From assembly GCF_004168035.1 (NCBI RefSeq), contig NZ_SDPU01000028.1, positions 62,001 to 126,000 of the forward strand: a stretch of 64,000 nucleotides of DNA, given 5' to 3'. The first letter of the stretch is position 1, and the number at the start of each line of letters is the position of its first letter. The notes under the pieces are model-generated. The model worked only from the letters and a program-made list of their open reading frames with translations. It was not told the DNA's origin and did not search any database. Positions 49,124-57,165 of the stretch are shown one piece after another. Source of the stretch: Nocardioides iriomotensis. Its GTDB lineage: Bacteria; Actinomycetota; Actinomycetes; Propionibacteriales; Nocardioidaceae. A program made the translations under genes and the position numbers.

Positions 49124-50596
49124 TCACGCGTCCTGCTTGACGCCCCGCTGGTGCTCGTCGGTGAGCCGGGTCTCCTCGGCCGCCTTGGCCTCGAGGTCGG
49201 CCCGGGTGACCTCGATCAGGCTCTGCGCTGCCTCGTAGGCACCGGGCGGCGCGACCAGGTCGCTGGCCCCGCCCTTGAGCCGCTTGAGCGCCGCGCGGGC
49301 GAAGATCTGCTGCTCGGTCGACGTACGCTCCGAGCGGCCGCGGCCGATGAAGCTGACGGCCCAGTGCAGCAGCGCGGTGATCTGGTTCTTGAAGCCGGTG
49401 ATGTAGACGAGGTGCAGGCCCAGCCACATCAGCCAGGCGATGAAGCCGGTGAAGCGCAGCTTGCCGACCATCGCGACCGCGCTGAACCGGGAGATCGTGG
49501 CCATCGAGCCCTTGTCCCAGTAGTTGAACGGCCCCTGCGCCGGCTTCCCCTCGATCCGGTTGACGATCTCCTTGGCGGCGTACTTCGACCCCTGGATCGC
49601 GACCTGCGCGACGCCCGGGAGGTTGTCGAGGGCGATCATGTCGCCGACCACGAACACCTCGGGGTGGCCCGGCAGGGTGAGGTCGGGGTTCACGCCGATG
49701 CGTCCGGCGCGGTCGAGCGTGGCGCCGCTCTGCTCGGCGAGCTGGCGGCCGAGCGGGCTGGCCGCGACGCCGGCGGCCCACACCTTCGTGACCGCCTCGA
49801 TGCGCTCCCGGGTGCCGTCCTTGAGCTGGAACTCCAGACCACGCTCGTCGACGTCGGTCACCATCGCGCCGAGCATCACCTCGACGCCGAGCTTCTCGAG
49901 GTCCTTGGCGGCGCGCGAGCCGAGCTTGGCGCCGAACGGCGGCAGCACCTGCGGCGCCGCGTCGAGCAGGATCACCCGCGCCTCGCGGGTGTTGATGCGG
50001 CGGAAGTCGCGCTTGAGGGTGCGGTGCGCGAGCTCGGCGATCTGGCCCGCCATCTCCACGCCGGTCGGGCCGGCGCCGACGACCACGAACGTGAGCAGCC
50101 GTTGGATCTCGTCCTCGTCGTCGGAGATCTCGGCGAGCTCGAACGCCCCGAAGATCCGGCCGCGCAGCTCGAGCGCGTCGTCGATGGACTTCATGCCGGG
50201 CGCGAACTCGGAGAAGTGGTCGTTGCCGAAGTAGGACTGGCCCGCGCCGGCCGCGACGATCAGCGAGTCGTACGGCGTGACGGTCTCGCGGTGCAGCACG
50301 CGAGAGGTGACGGTGCGGGTCTCGAGGTCGATGTCCGTGACCTCCCCGAGGATGACGCGCGCGTTGTCCTGGCCGTTGAGGATCTCGCGCGTCGGCGGCG
50401 CGATCTCTCCCTCGGAGAGGATGCCGGTGGCCACCTGGTACAGCAGCGGCTGGAACAGGTGGTGCGTGGTCTTGGCGACCATCGTGACGTCGGCGTCGGC
50501 GCGCCTGAGGGCCTTGGTGCCGAACAGCCCCCCGAAGCCGGACCCGATGACGACGACCTGGTGCCGGTCCCTCGTCTGCGTCTGCGGGTTCGTCAT
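49124..50596 (-). CDS. ndh: Type II NADH dehydrogenase
   Basis: Monotopic membrane flavoprotein of 490 residues oxidising NADH and reducing menaquinone without pumping protons. Two dinucleotide-binding motifs are visible: GSGFGGLFGTKAL (FAD, about 19-31) and VVVGAGPTGVEMAG (NADH, near 175). The quinone-site pattern AIQGSKYAAKEI and C-terminal amphipathic, membrane-binding region (FIAWLMWLGLHLVYITGFKNQ) are present. ATG 50596 has AGGAGAGG. It diverges from mycothione reductase. Confidence 0.93.
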   Translation of the reverse strand: MTNPQTQTRDRHQVVVIGSGFGGLFGTKALRRADADVTMVAKTTHHLFQPLLYQVATGILSEGEIAPPTREILNGQDNARVILGEVTDIDLETRTVTSRVLHRETVTPYDSLIVAAGAGQSYFGNDHFSEFAPGMKSIDDALELRGRIFGAFELAEISDDEDEIQRLLTFVVVGAGPTGVEMAGQIAELAHRTLKRDFRRINTREARVILLDAAPQVLPPFGAKLGSRAAKDLEKLGVEVMLGAMVTDVDERGLEFQLKDGTRERIEAVTKVWAAGVAASPLGRQLAEQSGATLDRAGRIGVNPDLTLPGHPEVFVVGDMIALDNLPGVAQVAIQGSKYAAKEIVNRIEGKPAQGPFNYWDKGSMATISRFSAVAMVGKLRFTGFIAWLMWLGLHLVYITGFKNQITALLHWAVSFIGRGRSERTSTEQQIFARAALKRLKGGASDLVAPPGAYEAAQSLIEVTRADLEAKAAEETRLTDEHQRGVKQDA

Positions 50597-50741
50597 GTGT
50601 CGCCTCTCCTGTGTCGCCGGGCGGATCCCGGTCCATCTTCGACCCTTCACTCGTACAACGCATCCGGTGTCCATGGCCGTCCCGCTCACGCGGTACCTCG
50701 CCGTGGGTTGTCTCACACCCGCCGCGGGCACACTGGACGGC

Positions 50742-52127
50742 GTGACCCACTACGACCTCGCCGTGATCGGCACCGGCTCGGGGAACACGATCGTGGACGA
50801 GTCGTTCGACGGCTGGAAGGTCGCGATCGTGGAGAAGGGCGTCTTCGGCGGCACCTGCCTCAACCGCGGCTGCATCCCGACCAAGATGTTCGTCTACCCC
50901 GCCGACCTGGCGTACGACGCCGGGCACTCTGCACCCCTCGGCGTCGACACGTCGTTCGAGGGCGCCCGGTGGCGTGAGATCCGCGACCGGATCTTCGGCC
51001 GGATCGACCCGATCTCCGCCTCCGGCCGCGAGTGGCGCGCGACGGGGCTGCCCGACGTGTCGCTGGTCGAGGGCCACGCGCGGTTCATCGACCCGCACAC
51101 GCTCGACGTCGCGTCCGACACCGGCGTCGAGACGATCACCGCCGAGCAGGTCGTGATCGCCACCGGGTCGCGGCCCACGCTGCCGGACGTGCCCGGCCTC
51201 GACGACGTGCCCTTCCACACCAGCGACACGGTCATGCGGATCGACGACGTACCCCCGCGGGTGCTGGTCCTCGGCGGCGGCTTCGTCGCGGCGGAGTTCG
51301 CCCACGTGTTCTCGTCCTTCGGGTCGGCCGTGACGATCGTCAACCGCTCCTCACTGATGCTGCGCGCCGAGGACCAGGAGGTGGCCGAGCGGTTCACCGA
51401 GATCGCGCGGGCGCGGTGGGACGTGCGGCTCCGCACCACCATCACCAAGGTCGAGCGGCTCGACGGCTCGGAGACCGGCGTGCGCGCCCAGCTCGACGAC
51501 GGCACGACCGTCGAGGCCGACCTCCTGCTCGTCGCCGCCGGACGCCGTTCCAACTCCGACGACCTCGGGCTGCAGCAGGCCGGCGTCGCGGTGGACGAGA
51601 CCGGCCTCGTGGTCGTCGACGACCACCAGCGCACCAACGTCAAGGGCATCTGGGCACTCGGCGACGTCTCGAACCGGTTCCAGCTCAAGCACGTCTCCAA
51701 CAACGAGGCGCGCGTCATCCGGCACAACCTGCTGCACCCGACCGACCTCGCCTCGAGCGACCACGTGCACGTGCCGAGCGCGGTCTTCAGCCACCCCCAG
51801 GTCGCGAGCATCGGGCTCACCGAGGAGGACGCCCGCGAACGCGGTGTGGACGTCGTCGTCGGCCGCCGCGACTACTCCGGGACGGCCTACGGCTGGGCGA
51901 TGGAGGACGAGACGTCGTTCGCGAAGGTGCTCGCGGACCCCCACAGCGGCCTGCTCCTCGGCGCCCACATCATCGGCCCCCAGGCCTCGAACCTCATCCA
52001 GCCCCTCGTCATGGCGATGTCCCTCGGCATCCCCGCGCACGAAGTGGCCCGCGGCCAGTACTGGATCCACCCCGCCATGACCGAGGTCGTCGAGAACGCC
52101 CTCCTCGCCCTCCCCCTCACCCCCTGA
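50742..52127 (+). CDS. mtr: Mycothione reductase
   Basis: NADPH-dependent flavoenzyme of 461 residues reducing mycothiol disulfide, the main thiol redox couple of actinobacteria. The start VTHYDLAVIGTGSGN is typical of Mtr. The redox disulfide is Cys39-Cys44 in GGTCLNRGCIPTKM. The second nucleotide site is VLGGGFVAAEFAHVFSSFG, and the catalytic His-Glu pair is in YWIHPAMTEVVENAL near the C-terminus. The GTG at 50742 is chosen as the family start; no ribosome site is evident, so the mRNA may be leaderless. The 32-bp repeat array begins 3 bases after the stop. Confidence 0.93.
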   Translation: MTHYDLAVIGTGSGNTIVDESFDGWKVAIVEKGVFGGTCLNRGCIPTKMFVYPADLAYDAGHSAPLGVDTSFEGARWREIRDRIFGRIDPISASGREWRATGLPDVSLVEGHARFIDPHTLDVASDTGVETITAEQVVIATGSRPTLPDVPGLDDVPFHTSDTVMRIDDVPPRVLVLGGGFVAAEFAHVFSSFGSAVTIVNRSSLMLRAEDQEVAERFTEIARARWDVRLRTTITKVERLDGSETGVRAQLDDGTTVEADLLLVAAGRRSNSDDLGLQQAGVAVDETGLVVVDDHQRTNVKGIWALGDVSNRFQLKHVSNNEARVIRHNLLHPTDLASSDHVHVPSAVFSHPQVASIGLTEEDARERGVDVVVGRRDYSGTAYGWAMEDETSFAKVLADPHSGLLLGAHIIGPQASNLIQPLVMAMSLGIPAHEVARGQYWIHPAMTEVVENALLALPLTP

Positions 52128-52130
52128 CCG

Positions 52131-52214
52131 CGACCCGGCTCGAACCTCCCGGTCAAAGCCGCCGACCCGGCTCGAACCTCCCGCTCAGACCCGCCGACCC
52201 GGCTCGAACCTCCC
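52131..52214 (+). repeat. Left array: three 32-bp repeats
   Basis: The 20-base core CGACCCGGCTCGAACCTCCC begins at 52131, 52163 and 52195, an exact 32-base period. The 12-base linkers differ (GGTCAAAGCCGC, GCTCAGACCCGC). The array lies between mtr and the AbiEi/DUF559-like gene and is inverted relative to the right array. Confidence 0.95.
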
Positions 52215-52262
52215 TGTGGATGACGCCCGACGTTGAAGACGCCGGACGAGCAGGCTGGTCCG

Positions 52263-53273
52263 GTGCCTCTCGCCCCGCCCTACACCATCGGGCCACTGCT
52301 CGGTCCCGACTTCCCCCTGCCCCTGGACCACCCGTTCACGACACTGCAGGCTCGCGGCGAGGGCGTGTCCGAGAAGACTCTCGCCCGGCTGCACCGCGAC
52401 GGTTACCTGCGACGCATGCTCCGCGGCGTGTACGTCGCTGCGCAGACCGTCGACTCCCTGCCGCTCCGCGCGCAGGCGCTCGCGCTGGTCGTGCCCGAGC
52501 ACGCCGCAGTCGTCGACTGGACCGCGGTGTGGCTGTACACGGGACTTCTGCCACCGGGCCAGCACCATGACGTGCCTCCGGTCTCCCTGTTCCGCGAGGC
52601 AGGCCACCACCGGCTGCGCAACCAGCTGTGCCAGAGCGGCGAGCGGACCCTGCTCCGCGACGACGTGCAACACATCGCCGGCCTGGCCGTCACCACGCCG
52701 ATCCGCACCGCGTGGGACGTCGGCCGCCTCGTCCATCGCGACAACGCCATCGGCGCGCTCGACGCCCTGCTTCGCACCGGGACGTTCACTCACCCGCAGC
52801 TCCTCGACGGGCTCGGGCGCTTCCGCGGGATGCGCGGCGTCGTCCAGCTCCGCTACCTGGCCTCGATCGCCGACCCGCGCGCCGAGTCACCCGGCGAGTC
52901 GCTGCTCCGGCTGCGATGGCTCGACCTGCCGGGCATGCCCGAGCCCATTCCCCAGGTGCCTGTCGAGGACGAGGAAGGGCGGGTCGTCTTCCGTCTGGAC
53001 CTCGGGAGTCCGGACCTGCGCTATGCCGCGGAGTACGACGGGGCGGAGTTCCACAGCCTCGACGCGGACGTCGAGCACGACCTGGAGCGACGCACCTGGA
53101 TCGAGGTCCGCCGCGGCTGGGTCGTCGACGTGTTCCGCCGCAAGCATCTCGTCGGGCCGCTTCGCGACGTGGAGGACCGGCTCACCATCGGGACCGAACG
53201 TGCGCGCCTGAACCTCGCGCGCCCGCTCCCGCCGCCGAGGCGCGGAAGGTTCGAGCCGCCTCGGCGCGTCTGA
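52263..53273 (+). CDS. AbiEi-like antitoxin-domain protein with DUF559/Vsr-like nuclease-fold C-terminus
   Basis: A 336-residue protein. The N-terminal part has a winged helix as in AbiEi-type antitoxins (TLQARGEGVSEKTLARLHRDGYLRRMLRGVYVAA, about 20-55), and the middle matches the AbiEi family (TTPIRTAWDVGRLVHRDNAIGALDALL). The C-terminal region (about 235-320) has RLDLGSPDLRYAAEYDGAEFH followed by RRTWIEVRRGW, the D..E-Y-D pattern of DUF559/Vsr-like PD-(D/E)XK folds. No AbiEii toxin gene is next to it. The start (GTG 52263, or TTG 52233) is uncertain. Its last ten codons run into the right repeat array. Confidence 0.7.
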   Translation: MPLAPPYTIGPLLGPDFPLPLDHPFTTLQARGEGVSEKTLARLHRDGYLRRMLRGVYVAAQTVDSLPLRAQALALVVPEHAAVVDWTAVWLYTGLLPPGQHHDVPPVSLFREAGHHRLRNQLCQSGERTLLRDDVQHIAGLAVTTPIRTAWDVGRLVHRDNAIGALDALLRTGTFTHPQLLDGLGRFRGMRGVVQLRYLASIADPRAESPGESLLRLRWLDLPGMPEPIPQVPVEDEEGRVVFRLDLGSPDLRYAAEYDGAEFHSLDADVEHDLERRTWIEVRRGWVVDVFRRKHLVGPLRDVEDRLTIGTERARLNLARPLPPPRRGRFEPPRRV

Positions 53274-53359
53274 GCGGGAGGTTCGAGCCGGGTCGGCGTA
53301 CCAGCGCGGGAGGTTCGAGCCGGGTCGGCGCACCAGCGCGGGAGGTTCGAGCCGGGTCG
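53244..53359 (-). repeat. Right array: four 32-bp repeats, inverted to the left array
   Basis: The core GGGAGGTTCGAGCCGGGTCG begins at 53276, 53308 and 53340, with a degenerate first copy at 53244 (GGAAGGTTCGAGCCGCCTCG) that lies inside the 3' end of the AbiEi/DUF559-like gene. Linkers are GCGCGTCTGAGC, GCGTACCAGCGC and GCGCACCAGCGC. The period is again exactly 32 bases. Confidence 0.95.
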
Positions 53360-53371
53360 GCAGATCCGGGG

Positions 53372-55075
53372 TCAGCGGGGGCGGAGGAGGACCTCGTCGA
53401 CGGGTTCGAGCCAGGAGTCGTGGGGGTCGTCGCCGACGACGCCCTTCTCCCAGCGCAGCAGCAGCCCGTCGTCGCGGTCCTCGAGCGTGGCGATGGCGTT
53501 GTCGAACCACGGGCCGGCCAGCTTCTTCCAGCGCACCGGCGGCGTCGGGACGTGCGCCGACCGGGCGACCAGGCGTCCGAGCGGGCCGGCGACGGCGTAG
53601 GCAAGGACGGCCGTCAGGAACCGGAAGAACCGCGGCAGTGGGTTGCGTATCGGCGAGCAGACGGCCTGCACGACCCGGGCGCCGCGGTGGCCGGCCCGGC
53701 CACGGCGTCGTACCTCCGAGACGTAGGAGTGGTGCACGTCGCCGGAGAGGAACGTGACGGTGCGGGGGGCGGGGCCGCGGCGGCCGTCGGCGACCTCGAG
53801 GGCCATCTCGCAGACCTCGTGGAAGGACGTCTGGAACGCCGCCCAGTGCTCGAGGTCGACGGTCTGGCGGGCCCACTCGCCGAACTTCTGCAGCCGCGCT
53901 CCCCAGGCGCCGCCGGCGACGGCCTCGTTCCACGCCTCGAGGTGGTGCAGCCCGGGCGGCAGCAGGAACGGCAACGACGTCCCGACAAGAAGGTGCCGGA
54001 AGCCGCCGCGCATCTGCTCGTCGAGCCAGGCCATCTCGGCAGGGTCGAGCATCGCGCGGTGCTCGGGGTCGAGCACCCGAGCCGCGCGCGAGTCGAGCAC
54101 GACGAGCCGGACGTCCGCGAGGTCGCGCGCGTAGGACCAGCGGTACGCCTCCGGGTCGGCGTCGACCCGCTCCGACAGGTCGTCGACGCGGACCGAGACG
54201 TCGAGCTCGTCGTCGCCGTCGTGGTCGACGATCTCCCGCCACAACGCGTCCTCGGCCCGCTCCTCGGGCGCGAGGTTGCCGAGGTGCTGGTAGACCCAGT
54301 ACGACGACAGCCCCGCGACGATGCGGCCGTGCCACCACTCGGTGGCGTTCATCTCGTCCTTCCACGCCTGGGAGGTGTTCCAGTCGTCGCGCACGTCGTG
54401 GTCGTCGAAGATCATCGCGGTCGGCACCGTCGACAGCAGCCACCGGTTGGCCGGGTCGGTCCACGCGAGCTTGTAGAGGTGGGCGTACTCCTCGTAGTCC
54501 TTGAGCTCCTTGCCCGGTGGCTCCTTGATGCTGCGCCGGGACTCGATGAAGTCGTGCATCTCCTCGGTGGTCTCGTCGGCGTAGACCTGGTCGCCGAGGA
54601 ACACGACGAGGTCGGGCCACTCGGCCTCGCCCCCTGCGTTCCCCGCGCGCCCGTCGACGCCGGCCAGCCGCCGCGACAGCGCGCGCAAGGCGTCGACACC
54701 GTGCGTGCGGTTGCCCTTCTCATCGTGCTTCACGCTCGTGCGGCACGACCCGTAGACCAGCCGCAGCCGCTTGTCCGGCCGCAGCGTCGGGATCACCGAG
54801 GGCGGCAGCTCGGAGTCGGGGTCGGGCCAGACGTGGGTGCCGTCGACGCTCACGTCGTACGGCGTGCGGGTGCCCGGCTCGAGGCCGGTCACCTCCACCA
54901 ACGCGTAGTGGTGGCCGTGCACGCGGAACGTCCGCGCCGACCAGCTGCCGCCGCCCGCCTCGACCGTCACCGTGCTCGCGTCGGCGGTCTCCACCCAGAT
55001 CGAGGCGGTCGTCGCGTCGACGTGGCGCAGCAGGGGACCGAGGACCAGAGCCCCACCCAGGGGTTCGTCGCTCAT
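53372..55075 (-). CDS. PhoD-like alkaline phosphatase/phosphodiesterase
   Basis: Metallophosphoesterase of 567 residues of the PhoD family. The N-terminal domain (about 10-95) is Ig-like. Metal ligands are in VYGSCRTS, VVFLGDQVYADE, MIFDDHDVRDDWN and VTFLSGDVHHSY. No signal peptide is visible, so it is probably cytoplasmic, unlike secreted PhoD. The ATG at 55075 is supported by a GGGTAG box ending 10 bases upstream; the earlier TTG at 55093 would overlap that box. The gene ends 13 bases from the right repeat array. Confidence 0.85.
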   Translation of the reverse strand: MSDEPLGGALVLGPLLRHVDATTASIWVETADASTVTVEAGGGSWSARTFRVHGHHYALVEVTGLEPGTRTPYDVSVDGTHVWPDPDSELPPSVIPTLRPDKRLRLVYGSCRTSVKHDEKGNRTHGVDALRALSRRLAGVDGRAGNAGGEAEWPDLVVFLGDQVYADETTEEMHDFIESRRSIKEPPGKELKDYEEYAHLYKLAWTDPANRWLLSTVPTAMIFDDHDVRDDWNTSQAWKDEMNATEWWHGRIVAGLSSYWVYQHLGNLAPEERAEDALWREIVDHDGDDELDVSVRVDDLSERVDADPEAYRWSYARDLADVRLVVLDSRAARVLDPEHRAMLDPAEMAWLDEQMRGGFRHLLVGTSLPFLLPPGLHHLEAWNEAVAGGAWGARLQKFGEWARQTVDLEHWAAFQTSFHEVCEMALEVADGRRGPAPRTVTFLSGDVHHSYVSEVRRRGRAGHRGARVVQAVCSPIRNPLPRFFRFLTAVLAYAVAGPLGRLVARSAHVPTPPVRWKKLAGPWFDNAIATLEDRDDGLLLRWEKGVVGDDPHDSWLEPVDEVLLRPR

Positions 55076-55085
55076 GAAGGATGTT

Positions 55086-55111
55086 CTACCCAACCCGCGC
55101 GGTTATGGAAC
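55086..55111 (-). promoter_or_regulatory. SigF/SigB-type promoter of the PhoD-like gene, leaderless
   Basis: On the minus strand GTTC (55108-55111), 16 bases, GGGTAG (55086-55091), 10 bases before the ATG at 55075. It overlaps the divergent promoter of the DUF1206 gene. Confidence 0.45.
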
Positions 55112-55126
55112 AGCCCCCGCGGGTAC
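55101..55126 (+). promoter_or_regulatory. SigF/SigB-type promoter of the DUF1206 gene, leaderless
   Basis: GGTTA (55101-55105), 15 bases, GGGTAC (55121-55126), with the ATG at 55136 only 9 bases after the -10 box. Confidence 0.6.
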
Positions 55127-55135
55127 ACCACCGCC

Positions 55136-55945
55136 ATGGTGGATGTGCGACAGCGGGTGGGGACCATAGATCATGACGACGCCCTCGACATGGGTGTCCG
55201 GGTGGGCTTGGTCAGCTACGGGATCGTGCACCTCCTGATGGCCTGGCTGGCCCTCCAGCTGGCGTTCGGCGACCGCGAGGGCAAGGTGTCGAGCGGCGGG
55301 GCGATGCACCAGCTCGCCGGCAACACACTGGGCCAGATCTCCCTGTACGTCGTCGCCGGCGGCCTCGCGGCGCTGTGCATCTGGCAGGGGATCGAGGCGG
55401 CCGTCGGGCACCGTGACGAGGACGGCGCCAAGCGCACCTGGAAGCGCGCGATCTCGGCCGGCAAGGTCGTGATCTACGCCACCGTCGGGTTCGGCGCGCT
55501 GAAGACGGCGACCGGCGGCGGCGGTGGCGGCAGCAGCACGGACACGTGGACCTCGAAGCTGATGAGCCTCCCCTTCGGCGTGATCCTCGTCGGCCTGGTC
55601 GGCCTCGGCATCATCGGGGTCGGCGGTGCCCTGGTGTGGCGCGGCTGGCAGGAGAAGTTCCTCAAGAAGCTCGACACCTCGGGTCGCACGGGCAACGACG
55701 GCACCGCCTACCGCTGGTTCGGCAAGGCGGGGTACATCGCCAAGGGCGTCGCGTTCGCGATCGTCGGCGCGTTCTTCGTGTACGCCGCACTCACCCACGA
55801 CCCGGAGAAGTCCGCGGGTCTCGACCGGGCCCTGCTGAAGGTCCTGGAGCAGCCCTTCGGCCCGTTCCTCCTGGCCGCGATCGCCGCCGGCATCGCCTGC
55901 TACGGCCTCTTCTGCTTCGCGTGGGCCAAGCACCTGGACCGGTGA
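55136..55945 (+). CDS. DUF1206 domain membrane protein
   Basis: Integral membrane protein of 269 residues with six helices arranged as three pairs, the DUF1206 repeat: YGIVHLLMAWLALQLAFGDRE, then GKVVIYATVGFGALKTATGG, then AGYIAKGVAFAIVGAFFVYAAL. Each pair starts with a short helix carrying a Gly and ends in a loop with a conserved charged motif. The function of the family is unknown. The promoter is of the stress sigma type. Confidence 0.88.
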   Translation: MVDVRQRVGTIDHDDALDMGVRVGLVSYGIVHLLMAWLALQLAFGDREGKVSSGGAMHQLAGNTLGQISLYVVAGGLAALCIWQGIEAAVGHRDEDGAKRTWKRAISAGKVVIYATVGFGALKTATGGGGGGSSTDTWTSKLMSLPFGVILVGLVGLGIIGVGGALVWRGWQEKFLKKLDTSGRTGNDGTAYRWFGKAGYIAKGVAFAIVGAFFVYAALTHDPEKSAGLDRALLKVLEQPFGPFLLAAIAAGIACYGLFCFAWAKHLDR

Positions 55946-55958
55946 CTACGCTGCGCGC

Positions 55959-56501
55959 GTGACGCTCGAGACCGACCGCACCCGCCTGCGCCTGTGGCGC
56001 ACCGACGAGGCCGACAGGTTCCTCGACACCTACTCCCGGTGGGAGGTCTCGCGCTGGCTGGGGCGAGCACCCAACCTGCTGCGCAGCCGCGAGGACGCCG
56101 TCACGCGCATCGAACGCTGGACCGAGCGAACCACCGCCGACCCGGACCGCGGCCTCTGGGCGATCGAGCGCAAGGACGACCGAACCGTCGCCGGCACCGT
56201 CCTGCTGGTGCCGATCCCGGACGCCGCCGACGGCGCGATCGAGGTGGGCTGGCACCTGCACCCCGACGCTTGGGGGCACGGTTTCGCGACCGAGGCCGCC
56301 CGCGCCGTCGTGGCGCGGGCGTTCGCGCAGGGGCTGCCGGAGGTGGTCGCCGTCGTCACGCCCGGCAACGATGCGTCCGTCCGGGTCGCGCAGCGCGTGG
56401 GGCTGCTCCACGAGGGACTCACCGACCACTACTACGGCACGACCATGGAGCTGTTCCGGCTCGTGTCGCCGCTGCCCGGGGACGCATCGGGCGCCGACTA
56501 G
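55959..56501 (+). CDS. GNAT family N-acetyltransferase (RimJ/RimL-like)
   Basis: Acetyl-CoA-dependent acyltransferase of 180 residues. The N-terminus LETDRTRLRLWRTDEADRFL is typical of RimJ/RimL-like members. The acetyl-CoA site is WHLHPDAWGHGFATEAARAVV, and VTPGNDASVRVAQRVGL is the following conserved strand-helix. Substrate unknown. The GTG at 55959 follows TACGCT by 6 bases, so a leaderless transcript is likely. Its TAG stop forms part of the -10 box of the next gene. Confidence 0.88.
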   Translation: MTLETDRTRLRLWRTDEADRFLDTYSRWEVSRWLGRAPNLLRSREDAVTRIERWTERTTADPDRGLWAIERKDDRTVAGTVLLVPIPDAADGAIEVGWHLHPDAWGHGFATEAARAVVARAFAQGLPEVVAVVTPGNDASVRVAQRVGLLHEGLTDHYYGTTMELFRLVSPLPGDASGAD

Positions 56502-56504
56502 GAT
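56499..56504 (+). promoter_or_regulatory. -10 box TAGGAT on the GNAT stop codon; leaderless start of the channel gene
   Basis: TAGGAT (56499-56504) is followed by 7 bases and the ATG at 56512, the spacing expected for a leaderless actinobacterial mRNA. The first three bases are the GNAT stop codon. Confidence 0.5.
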
Positions 56505-56511
56505 CCGACCC

Positions 56512-57165
56512 ATGCGTCGTTGGCTCCGGTTCGTGCGCACCACGCCGTGCCTGACGCTCCTGCTCGTCCAGCTCGCGGGCATCCTCATCTACCCGTTCCT
56601 CAGCGGGGAGCGCAGCTTCGTCGGCCGCACGGTCTTCTCCGGCCTGGGCATCCTGGTGCTCGTCCTGGTGATGCGCGCGCTGCGCGCGACGCCGTGGTTC
56701 AGCTGGTTCAGCGGGCTGGTGTTCGTGCCGGCGGTCCTGCTGCTGCTGGCGTCGATCGTCACCGGCCACGAGTCGCTGGTGGCGATCTCCGCGGTGTTCG
56801 AGGCGGTGCTCTACTTCTACGCCGGCATCGCGCTGCTGGCCTACATGCTGAAGGACGAGCAGGTCAGCACCGACGAGCTGTTCGCGATCCCGGTGACGTT
56901 CACGTTGTTCGCGTGGGCCTTCGCGTTCGTGTTCGTGTTCCTCCAGTGGGTCGACCCCGGCGCGTTCGGGGCCGGCGACCGCAGCTGGATGGAGCTGCTG
57001 TACCTGTCGTTCACCACGCTCTCCAGCACCGGGCTCTCGGACATCGGTCCGTCGACCGGCCACGCGCGGAGCGTCATCATGCTGGAACAGGTGGTGGGCA
57101 TCTTCTACATCGCCATGGTGGTGACCCGGCTGGTGTCGCTGCGGGCCGAGAGGAGGCGGGTGTGA
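56512..57165 (+). CDS. Ion channel-type membrane protein
   Basis: A 217-residue membrane protein with about six hydrophobic segments. Helices near 15-30, 42-56, 66-84, 92-113 and 125-145 precede a pore-like region MELLYLSFTTLSSTGLSDIGPS (160-181) and a last helix (RSVIMLEQVVGIFYIAMVVTRLVSL). This resembles the pore loop of two-helix potassium channels, but the selectivity motif T-V-G-Y-G-D is changed to STGLSD, so selectivity is uncertain. The stop overlaps the next gene by 4 bases (GTGA). Confidence 0.75.
   Translation: MRRWLRFVRTTPCLTLLLVQLAGILIYPFLSGERSFVGRTVFSGLGILVLVLVMRALRATPWFSWFSGLVFVPAVLLLLASIVTGHESLVAISAVFEAVLYFYAGIALLAYMLKDEQVSTDELFAIPVTFTLFAWAFAFVFVFLQWVDPGAFGAGDRSWMELLYLSFTTLSSTGLSDIGPSTGHARSVIMLEQVVGIFYIAMVVTRLVSLRAERRRV

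Noticed and set aside
52263-53273. Complete type IV toxin-antitoxin system
   Set aside because: Only the AbiEi-like protein is present; no nucleotidyltransferase AbiEii gene is adjacent on either side.
52131-53359. CRISPR-like array: regularly spaced direct repeats with variable linkers
   Set aside because: The linkers are only 12 bases and partly similar to one another, there are three or four units per side in opposite orientation, and no cas gene is near.
53276-53359. tRNA-like T arms (GGTTCGAGCC) in each repeat core
   Set aside because: No acceptor, D or anticodon arm can be drawn around any unit; the likeness is confined to about ten bases.
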